A DNA stretch of 64,000 nucleotides, from the NCBI GenBank assembly GCA_030142905.1, contig JASJOG010000085.1:186001-250000 (forward strand), given 5' to 3'. How positions within the stretch are numbered: position 1 is the first letter of the stretch; every line of letters starts with the position of its first letter. This DNA is from Heliopora coerulea. Lineage: Eukaryota > Cnidaria > Anthozoa > Scleralcyonacea > Helioporidae. Below the pieces are notes generated by a model, which made no database searches, was not told the DNA's origin, and worked only from the letters and a program-made list of their open reading frames with translations. A program made the translations under genes and the position numbers. Shown in pieces: positions 49,671 through 60,800 of the stretch.

Positions 49671-51743
49671 AACAGTATGCTCGTTTTATCTAATTTAAGT
49701 GGACGAGGGATCCTCGCGACAACTTAACGCTCGATGACTGTGAAGATGTGCAGTGTTTCGACACTATTTCAGAATCATCCTCAAGGTAGCATGAACAGAA
49801 TATTTCATGAATTCACCAACTTTATGGTCAATTCATGAAATATTCTGTTCACGTGAGCCCTAGGATGATTCTGAAATTGTACAAGTATGATTCACAAATA
49901 CGTGGAGGGTAATTGAACCTTGAACATTTCCGTCATGCCATGGTATACTTATAATTAAACATGAGGAGTTTTCTCAAATGATCTATCACTGTTTTCGTGA
50001 TCAGTCTGGACGGCAACAATTGGTCTTTCTGGAACAACATGCACAGACAAAAACTTTACTGGGGATCCAAAAGTGGTGTTGAATGCACAACTTCTTCAAG
50101 CAAGTGCGAGTGCAAGCAAGGCACCACAAGTACGTTAATACCTTTTATACTTTGTCGGAAACCAAGGATGAACTGTACGCTAAGGACACACTTACTGTTT
50201 AGTGTGCGCTGTAAATGGGTTCCTGTTCATTCTTGAGCTGGTATCAAGAGAGAGCAGTGCATGTGTTGAACGCAATCAAGTGAAAAAGGTAGATGAAATA
50301 GAAATATATCTATAATACAAAGCTACGTGTCCTTGTTATTGTGAGAGTGTGGATTTGGTCCTCGGTTTGGTACAACTGTACAAGCAGTTTAGCGGACACC
50401 GGCATTACAGCGACTGTATACCGCAGGCTCGCTTACCCTAACCGGTCAGCGACACACTGGTGTCTGCCAAACTGCAGTCTAGCCTTCGGTTTTTCCCTGG
50501 GACTTATTCAATGGCAGTAATCCGGGGATCATCAGCACCTACATTTTTCACTTCCTACATGTAGAATATTGTGGAAACGTCCAACTTGATAATGCTTAAA
50601 TACTGCATTACAGGATTTCCCCAGAAATATTTTGACTCTAGGTTCTGGTGGGTCAACACCGGGCTGCACTTTCAAGTGAGACCTGGGTTCTAGGTTCACA
50701 CGTGGTACAAAGATGCACAATTCTTGTCCTCACAACCATCTCTGAAATTCATCGTTGATTTATACCATCGATTATCCACTGTTTTTATCTTGATTACTTC
50801 AACCACTGAAGAAATCTCATAGTCAGGTCAAGTCTTTGTTTAACGTGGTAAACAAGTCCATTTTCATCACGCCAGGCCTTCGCATAGATAATACTGGGCG
50901 CACCACCCCCTAAAAAGGGTCTAGGGAGATCCCTCCATTACACTTCTCCATGAGAAGGCACTTGGCATTAACAGTTATCGTCTTATTTTACCAGACAAAC
51001 AAACACTTACATATGAGTGTGATAAAATCAGCGAACTCAGCTCTCTATATGGAGCGGCAGTTGAATCATCCATTTTAGTGGGATTCTTCCGCCTGCTTAG
51101 TGTCTTGGTTATCACGAAATCATTGTCATGGAAACAAATCAAATATGTAAGTATTGAGCACAACATTAGCCGTTACTGTTTACAGTGCAAGGATAGAGGT
51201 TTGGCTCGCCCCTGATGATGAAAAAAAAAAATAAAAGCATCTGAAATAATTTTGGTTTGGGTGAGTGTGGGAAATGAAGGTGGAGCCAAAGGATTGCAGA
51301 TGAGGAAAACCTATTGCCAGAGTTTGAGATGTAATAAAATAAACAGGAAAAGGATTGTTTGATCTGATCTCTGAATACCTAAAAGTAACTTTAAAAATGA
51401 GAAGACAGCCCAGCTTTTTAACCATTTTTGAGGTTTTTCAAAATCAGATCAAACACGACTTTGAGTACATGATAAAGCTACTCAAAAGAAGGAAGGAAAT
51501 TGGGTATAAAGCTGTCAAAATGTTATGCTAATTTAGATCACATTACCAAACTGATTTTGCTTGTGTTTACTTATGAATTATTGATGAATTTGAGAAAGTT
51601 TGTTCATATGTCCATTCACTCCTTATCCCCAGAGCCATCCTTCCCACTATACTAATGACTTTCATGTGGACAATGGACGTCAAAAAAGTGCAGCTATGGA
51701 GAAACTGGTCTCGTACCCCCATGTATTATACTACTCGTGCTTA

Positions 51744-53016
51744 ATACTTGTGGCTTGTTTTGTGACTCCTAAAACCCTCCAGTCCTCCTAAAACGACTGT
51801 AGTTTCAGGTTGAATTCAATCTTAAGAAACAGCTGACATCGTCCTTAAGACGTGAAAATGGTCAGAGTGACTTAGTATGGATAACACTAACATAACATAA
51901 TATGACATTAACAAAACATTAACATAACATTAACATAACGTAACATAACATAACATGACATTAACATAACATTAACATAACATTAACATAACATTAACAT
52001 AACATAACATGACATGACACAATATAACATAACCCAAAAACATAACACAACACAAAACAACACGACACGACATACTATAAACAAAAATAACATAAGATAA
52101 AATAAAAAAAATAAAATAAGAAATCCCAGGCTGCTCTTCATCTTAGTTATGGATATCTCAAAACAGAACACATCTCTCTCTCATTCTCTTTACGACAATA
52201 AATTATTAAAACCGTCTTTCTTTCAGAACGAAAGTGCATTTCTCGTGACTTAGACTGCGACATGCTTAGCCGATTGAATTACATATACGATGGAGTTCTG
52301 TGTTCTGTCCTGGCAGGTGTGTTTTCACTCTGTCATCTATCGTTATTTTGGTGATATTCATTCCACTGCAGCATTTCACGATTCCCGAAGTGGAATATGG
52401 ATGGAGTTAAGAGTGAAGATAAATGGAGACACACGAGTGGGGAGGACAGGACAGGACAGGACGGGATAGGGCAGGAGAGGAGGGGAGGGAAGGGAAGAAG
52501 AGGAGAGATGAAGAGAGAGGAGTGGATAGGAGAGGTGAAAAGAGGAAAGGAGAGAACACGAGAGAAGAGGAAAGGAAAGAATTGGAGAGGGAACCAGAGC
52601 AGTTGAGAAAGAGGAGAAAGGAGTAGATAAAAGACAGGAGAGGAGAGGAATGGAACGGAATAGACCTGGAAAGAAAGACAAGGTAAAGAGGAGAGACAAT
52701 GAAAAGAATGAAAGAGAAAGTAAGGGAATAGGAGAGAAAATGACAGAAAATCAAACAAAGGGAAAGGAAAGGAATTGACTACCTTTTGTGCTTTGTTGTA
52801 ACCCAAGAGAAAGATTAGGAGAATTACCATATTAGAAGAAAAAGATGAGAAACGTAGTCCTGTAGCCATCCACAAACCAAGGCAAGTTGAACAGCCAGAA
52901 GTCGGAGAGATAGTGGTCAGAGAAGTGAGGCCGAAACGCAGAAGAACGATAGTTTACGATGAGCCAATACCACAAGTTAGATCCCAGCCTAAACGCTTTC
53001 CTGACCCCGCCGAAGT
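51744..53016 (+). pseudogene. 5'-truncated, multiply broken copy of gene 4
   Basis: It starts in sequence equal to intron 2 of gene 4, so exons 1-2 are absent. Exon 3 is removed by a deletion ending in the (AACAT)n array. Exon 4 (52227-52389) has lost one T of the run in TTTTTC, shifting the frame. Its donor GAA|GTAAGT has become GAA|GTGG through a 4-bp loss. The exon 5 acceptor GTAG has mutated to GTAA (52801). Exon 5 itself stops matching after about 210 nt, where a 951-bp deletion joined two AAGTT-containing sites. No functional product is expected. Confidence 0.85.
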
Positions 53017-56000
53017 TACGATATGTGTTGAGATCGGACTTTTATTAACCTAGCGCTTAGCTGTACCTTTTCCACAAATTTCAACATCTTGAAATATCCT
53101 CCTCGTATGTAATACATAATGTTAGTAAATGTGATAGCTTGGTATATATTATGTTTTTAGTACACGCTTTCTCAAGCCATTTTACGCAGAAAGACTTTCG
53201 TAACCTTGGGTTTAACGGCCTATTGCCATTGAGATGATCCTCTAAACATTTAGCTGCGCGAACTCAGATGGTAAAGAAACGTTACATTTGGTACTGGTTG
53301 GTCTAATGGTAGGTTGGATGTATTGCCAATCTCCAAGTCTCAACATGTCGTGTATTTAAACACACCGAGGCTGTGAGGTTCAATGGTTGGAGCATTTCAC
53401 AGGGCAATCACATTCTCTACTTCGCCAAATGTAGCCCTCGTTCGCCGTCTAAGTTTGAGTCGGTGAATGGCTAAAATATCTCACAAGCGATCACCTTCTA
53501 TACTTGTCTTGAAACGAAAGCGTTGACGCGAAGAGAAGACTTCATTCAAAGGGAAAAAATCTTAACGTCCATTTTCCAGGACCCAAAATAGTAGTTTCCA
53601 TTGTTTGCCCTTCTCAAGTACTCCAGTCCCTCGAAAAACCGCAAAGTTCTTCCTCGAAAAATCTTGAACAAATCCCGTATTGTCTGAAAGCTTAACAATG
53701 TGCAGTTCCGATCCGAAATGGATTGGACCAGAGACATGAACACAATTTTTCGCGGTGTTGTGGTCTTGTACGGTAGTACCAGATATCAGCCCTGGCTATA
53801 GATGCGAAATTTACTTTCGTACAGCTTAACAAAAAAAGGCTCCGAATTTATTCTGCTACAAAGAATAGACCAATTAACAAGTGCTTAACTACAATACCCA
53901 GGTAAACAGTTTCTTATCCAGCTGAAAGATCGCGAATTTTTTTTGGCGTCAAAAGCGTTGGTTTTGTGTTAACGCTCCTCAGACATATTTAATTAGACTG
54001 TGGTTTTGTGGCGACATATTGGCGAAATTAATGAGAAGTTTTACGCTGGCTCTGTCACTGCAGGCAGGACACAATACATGTCGACATGTAACTAATCCGG
54101 AACGTATTTCAAAAGTTCATTCACCAAACGATGCCAACTACCGAGCGTAAGTGTTCCAAAAATAAATATAACGGGTAAAATTTAGCGTCGTTTACCAATT
54201 TATTCATAAGCCTTGAAAACATTTAATTGTATGTTGTTTTATAAGTGTACCGTTAGCTACAATAAGAAATTATAACTCTTAGTTTACATTAATAATGACA
54301 GAAGATTGACTAGGTCATCGCAAAAAACAAAATTGAAAAGTTGGTTAAAGTAGTTTTTTGGAAAAGCTTACAAAGCTCTTGTGTGAGGGATGGATACACA
54401 AATTACCATGGCAACTACAATAAATTACCTGCTATAACAATTTGTACGCACGAAGGAAATATCCGCTGTTAATCCATTGAAAGTCGATTGGGCCACATGA
54501 ACTTAAACTCCGATGCCAAGGATCAATGTCGTGTCAAATTGAACAAGTCTACTTGATGACTGACAAAAAGTCCCAACTTGTTTCCTATGAACTTGATAGG
54601 TCACGTTTTTTAACCCCTCAACGTTTGCTGAGTTGAATTATTCTGGTAAAAAAAGTAATAATACAATCAGACGGTCACGTTTATATCAACATATGTTTAA
54701 AAGGTGCAAAGTAGACGATAAAACGAGCTCTTGTTACGGAATTAGGTTCTTAATGACTTCATTAAATCCAGAAGAAAATTAGTCAAATACAGCATGGGAT
54801 TACAAACTGGTGGCAATGTTAAGCTAAAAGAGAATATCAACAAAGAATTTTAAAAAGGACAACAGATTTTAATTAGAATTAACTTTTAATACTTAGTTAA
54901 CCGTGATGAAATTTTTTATTACGCTTCAATTATAACTGCTCATTTTGTTTCTGCATTTTGCAGTATCGTTTTAGTCTGGTTCACACGAGTAATGCAAATG
55001 CAAACGCAAACACAAACAAAATTTACGTGTGAACCGGGATGAAACAAATTCAAGCGCAAGCACGGGACAAAAGAACTTTTGTTTTCTCTTTTGTCTAGCT
55101 CTCCTTACTTGCGCTTACGCTTGAGTTAATTTCGTGTGCTTGTGCTGACGCTTGCGTTGCCCCTTAGGAATACATTCTTTGTCTCGTCTTTTGTTTCGTT
55201 GTTGTTCTTGTTCTTGCTTCTTTCGTGCGAACCAGGCTTTTGTACTCTGCTCGTGACATGCGCCAGATGAAGTACGGGATGAAACCCTTATCATGAAAGG
55301 AAGTTCCCTTCGAGCTAGGAACAAGTGTCGACGTTCTAAAAGACACAGTACATTTAAAACATGCTTCCGTAGCGTTGCTTGAAGATCATTGATTCGTCAC
55401 GTATTTTTTTTTTGTTTTGTTTTGTTTTGTTGTTTTTTTTATCTCGATAAAAACAAGGGCTGCATGAGGTTAATAGCAATAGCAATCTCCCAACGCGCAA
55501 TAAACGGCTCAAGGTTTTACTTTACACAGGATTCCCATACCTTTTTGATGACATGTGCTACCTATATACTTCTCTACTTTGGTTTCATTGTGAGGGTAAG
55601 TGAAAGAGGGCACAATGAGTACTGCGCGGGATTCGAATATTAAGCTTGCGTGTTTTTATTTCCATTTTAATTTTAATTAAAAACATAAAAATTAAGATGG
55701 AAATTATAAAACGTATCCAACCCTTAAAAGAGGAAAACATATGACAGAGTTTCAAGATGGACGTCATCAACGTGTATACAAAACATAATGTTGGAGCTGA
55801 ACTTAACGATCAATTTGAACACTTTAACACAATTTTTAGTTTGTAAATCTTCAAGAAGACATAAGAAATACGAATTCAGCGTTACTTTTGCTAAACTTGA
55901 ACGGTTAAAAAGGTCAAAAGAACATTAAGGACGTTGGTTATCATTCGAACATAAAGGTTCCCAATCAGCATATGGTGTAAGGATTATTCAATGTGAACGT

Positions 56001-57877
56001 TTTTCAGTCAAAAGAAAACCTTCAACAGGGAAATCTTAAAGTATTCAGAGTCTACTACCATTGAGAGAAGTTTAGAAAATTCGGCATTACCGCTTAGTAC
56101 ATGCACGCATTTGAAATTTTGTTGAAGGAGTTTCTAGATTCTTCCTCAGGAAGTTAGGTATAAGTTTGCAGTTTCTATTGGCATCAGCAAACATTTTCGT
56201 TGTTAATCACAACTTCTCAAAGCTTTTATAGTTAAGAAGGTTCCAGACCACAATTTTCCCAGAGAAACTGGCATACCTTGATGGTAGATGTAATAAAGTA
56301 GGATGATGGGTTGAAAAAAATTTCATAGTTAAGTAAGCGAAGTCGGAAAACGTTGCAAATGAGGGCAGTTTCTCGCCCTAAAAATTAAACGGTTTTCTGA
56401 AAGTACAAGAACCAGCACTACCCCGACTCTTTAAACTAATTCTTCCTGTCCTTACTCAATAAGGAGACTTCAACCCTCTACTTCGCTTAGTTTCCGCCCG
56501 ATAACTTTGTTTTTCTTTTCTGGATGCGATTTACTCATCAAGAGGAGAAGTTCTGAAAAGTTGCCAACAAAACGATTAGAAAACGCAGAAATCAACTCAA
56601 AACTTTACATTATATGGTGAAATCCATATTTCAGCTGATAAGTCCTATGCTGTGACTACCAAATCCTGCGATTATCATGGAAAAGCCTTAGTTTGCATTC
56701 GTTTAACTTCTTGAAATGTTTCTTATACTCAAATGTGGTAACTTGGCAATATTACTTGCTGACCCTCATAAATCTCTAGCTGCACCAATTTTACAATAGG
56801 TTTAATACTACGTGGAATCATGTCTATAAGAACATAAAATCAAAAGGTTTTTACTTAAATCAAGTGGATTTTGAGCACAATCACTAAACTAAAAACCGTG
56901 CCCTCTTTCACAGCGAAGCTCAACAAAATAAAAAACACAGTCAGACTGCGCCTTGGTCATTCAAATACACCAGAATGATCTGACAATTGACATCAGTAGG
57001 ACTTTCACTTTATCTGGGCACCGAGGCCATAGTGGCGAATGATATTTTCCATGAAATTGAAAACGAAACTACGCTAGCCAGGCAGCCGTAGCCGGTTGCG
57101 AATGATTTGAGCAGTGATGGTCTGTTTTAAAGTTGATCTCACATCGTATGTATGTCAAAAATTCCTTCAATCAAATCGTGACGGGAGCTTCCTCTAGCTC
57201 AAAATACCTTTCCACAAAAGCAGAAGAGATTCTAAACAAATTAGGAATGCCGAAAGGTCAATCAAATGTCTCCCAAAGATTTCTTTGTGTAGTACAATAA
57301 ACACGGTTGCGAAGTGCAATTAGCTAGTCTCCTTGTCAGTCAAAAAGTCAACAGAAAAGATTCAAAACAGTGACGTGGCGGCAGCAACAACCACGAGCCG
57401 TCACTTGCCGTTCTTATTCGTGACACACAGATGGAAAAATTCCATCGGCTTATTCATATTCACACCCCCTAACGACAGCAATTTATACATTGTCTCAATT
57501 AAAGTCAAGTGCCTCAACAAGTTGTCGTGAATCAATTTGAAAAACATACTGGGTTAAGCGACCGTAACTGCTGATGGACACTTCGGCTTAAAAAAACCAA
57601 CTTAAGTATCAAATCAAAAGTGCGACTGGTGTGCAAAAATACTTGAATATATTGGATGATGTTGTTCGACCAACACAGCAACGAATTTAAAAGCGTTTCA
57701 ATGCTAACTCCAGGTGGTAGTTTCGTCTGATTGACTAACCCAATGACATCCAGCAAAACAACAGACCACCAATACGCCCAAACGTAAGCAGTAATAATTT
57801 AGTCACAATCACTTCTTCGAGCTGTTTTAGTGAAGATAGTACAACGCCTCGTCACTTCGTTCTTAGGTCCCTCTGCC
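53017..57877. other. Intergenic region of copy B, between the gene 4 pseudocopy and gene 7
   Basis: Equivalent to about 32059-36888 of copy A, with the MITE at 54973-55238 and the short ATG-plus-donor string at 54131-54146 both retained. No coding exon supported. Confidence 0.6.
54973..55238. mobile_element. MITE, copy B
   Basis: Same element as at 34027-34291. The right end is closer to the presumed original terminus here (TTCGTGCGAACCAGGCTTT). Confidence 0.65.
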
Positions 57878-60800
57878 ATGGATCCATATCGAAGTAAAAG
57901 AGTTGAGAAATATAAAAGATCCGATGCTGCCCTATCGTTACTGGTTCTCCTTGGCTGTGGTATCATATTCTTTTCAGTTGCTCTGATTGCGTGCTCGTTC
58001 GTCATCAACTATGCCGATGATTTTCAAGTTGACGGAGATACTGGACTTGAAGCATTAGTTCAAAGTCAGTTCAGCTACTGCCAATACTGGGCTGGGGTAC
58101 CGGTGAGTAATGACCGTTAAATCACGAAAATATTTTTTCAAAATGCTCAACTGATTCTCTCAGGAATCTTTCTCTCGTTTCATCTCGAAAACATTCATTA
58201 CATAAACTACTGAAACAAGGTCAACCGTTTCACTAACAAGCCGCCCTTTTGAAATTTTATTCTGGCTATTAGGCCAGAAGATTTTGCTAACGCCAGACAA
58301 TTTGATTCAGTAGCTATGTACTAGTCTTTTTTGTAACAATTTCCTAATGGTAATCACGACATGGAATTTTTGTCAAGCTCAAATCCTAAGAAAATGTTTA
58401 CGAGCCCCAAGCTGGGATCGAACCCTATAACGTCTAAATGGCCGGCGACTGCACACACTCGCAACCATCAATCTCCGTTTGAATCACAGTAGCTCAGTGG
58501 TTAGAGCGTGTCACCAGCCATCTGGAGTTACGACTTGGATCCCTGACTTGGGCACTGACATATATCGTCTGTCATACCCCAGGCTTACACACATATTACA
58601 ATGCACAGCACTAAAAAAGCCGATTCAAAATTCATGCCATATTGATTAAGTATATATCTTGATTTAGGTATAAAAATTGATTGATGGGTATAAATATTAA
58701 GCATACATTCCTATGTCTGGTATATACATCATAGGTTTTTATTTCATAGGTATATATTACAGTTGTATAGATAAATATATTATAGGTATATCCTTACTAG
58801 GTAGCACTCGTCTCCCTCAGTTAAACCAGCATGAGTTTATATTTATGTGATATTTAAAAATCGAGCAGGAGTTCTTTACCAGATTTAAAACACAAGGCGA
58901 CAGCCGAGTGCTTTAGATCTGATAATCCACATACTAAGAGATTTTTAAATGCTGTCAAAAACAATAACCTTAATAAGCTAATTCGTAAAGAAAGTTTGAA
59001 AATAAATCTATTTTAAGCCGCTAAATTATAGAAATGTGTGTTTTTGTGACATTTAAAGACACGGCATGGTGATGAATTTCCTCGGTAGTTTCCTCCTGAA
59101 TCATTAATGAGTTTTTGAAATACCAATATTTTAACACTTATAACGTCTCACCAGTCATCAGAAGGTTAAAAGGCTTCGATCCGTGTCTGTCATTCTTCAA
59201 GCTCGCACACAGGCACAACATCAGTCCACATCATTCAAAAAGCCAATGCAGAGAACAAGAGGTGATTCTTTCTCAGACCTATATTCCAATTAAAGTATGG
59301 ACGGATTAGTGTTTCGCCTGTTCAGCTCTGGAGTGGAGAATGAACAGAGTTGAATGAATAAGAGTTACACTTTTCTACAACTGGTAACGGTTGTATCTTA
59401 AACTGTATTTTAAATTATACGATCATTTTAAAGTCTGCTTGCAACCTGTAACAAATTTTTCTGAGCGTAACATGACTCTTTTCCCTTCACAGTTCTTCGT
59501 TACCGGCGTCTTAGTTCTGTGTTCAGGTATTTTTCAGAGATCAAGAGGACTGGTTAGTAATTTTCCATAAATGTTTTTTGTATTTTATCTGCGTTTAGGG
59601 TAAGATTAAGAGCAAAAGATTTTGTTTGGAATTTTTCTTCAGCCCCTTCTACGAGAATATTGTAGTTTAATGTCTATTTTATATAGTTGTATTCCTTATG
59701 GCAATCTTTTTCAGGACTTTAACAGTAACTCTTATTTCAATGTGATTACAGCTATACATTTTCGGAAAGTAACTTACTACAGTTACTTTTATCTATATAT
59801 CTATCATCCGAGGTATCTCCAAACTCCCACATTATACTGAGCCTGTCCAATCTCAATATTTTACGTTTTCGAATCTACGGTTCGACTTTCTCCGAATATT
59901 CAAATCACTCGAGGAATATGCGCGTGGTCGAGAATAAGGAAGGGATCGGGACTATGGTGTGTGTGTATATGTGTTAGCTCTTATCTACGGATCTTTTCTG
60001 ACTATTCACAATCTATGGCATGTTTGGTCATTCCAGTCGTCATGATGCTCGAATTTCCGATATTCTCTCTGTTCAGTTAGTATTCGAATTTCGAATATTC
60101 GCGTATCATTGGTTGGAAGCGAATGTTCGCTTTGAGAACAGAAGCACGAAAACAGAAGCACGAATCCAACACTGAATTTACGAAATTTCATGAACAGCTG
60201 TACTATGCACTGTATGTGACTATACCTCACTCTACAATCCATTTTCTCATTTAGACTATTACTGCTGCCATATTTGGCATCACAGCTGTGTTCATAGCTG
60301 TTTTTGTCTTGTCTCTGGACTCTGGCAATTGGAACTTGTGGAATAACTACCACAGAACTAAACTCTACTGGGATTCGAAATCTGGATATGACTGCCGAAC
60401 TACTGGCGGTAACTGTGTGTGTACACACACTAGCGGCACAAGTAAGTGTTGACAGTTTTCGCGTATTCGCTTCAATATTTCTGTTACACTATAACAAACC
60501 TATAAGCCAGATATATAGGCAAATTTTAAGTAATACCATAACATGAGAGAAATTAGCGATTAAATGTCCACGAAAGCCGAGGGAGGTTCGGGATTGTAAT
60601 AGGTTGGGTTTGTAATACCATGAGGACCGATGAAATTTACTTGGTATTGTTTGAAGTTCTTATTGGGATGTTACTTTTGTTCATGGTGGTTACCAGCCCT
60701 TGTATAAAATGAGTTGTTCAATATTTAAATTTAAAAGCATCATTTGATGTTCGCTCGTGCATGTTAATGAGGGAAAATTAGTAAAAGTACGTATGCTGAT

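Larger units (their letters stand above)
46980..51791 (+). pseudogene. Gene 6: gene 5-like tetraspan, probably decaying (TM3 deleted, chimeric last exon)
   Basis: Exon 1 (46980-47204, MDPYKSKGPVMNRKSG to YSQYWAGIP), exon 2 (48858-48917, SLFTGVSVICSGTYQRVRGL), exon 4 (50995-51146, YECDK then TM4 with an inserted Arg, ending SLSWKQIKY) and the start of exon 5 (51633, SHPSHYTNDFHVDNGRQ) are in frame and correctly phased. The exon 3 remnant (about 49985-50129) keeps the loop (LDGNNWSFWNN and cysteines in C-x7-C-x-C) and its donor. Compared with gene 5, however, it lacks about 40 bp covering the acceptor and most of TM3, and a TGA stands just upstream in frame. Exon 5 runs across the duplication junction near 51740 into former intron sequence and stops at 51789-51791. 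An intact sister copy is expected beyond the right edge. Confidence 0.7.

Noticed and set aside
60006..60428. 140-residue minus-strand open frame opposite gene 7 exon 3
   Set aside because: Antisense shadow. The copy A equivalent is not open.
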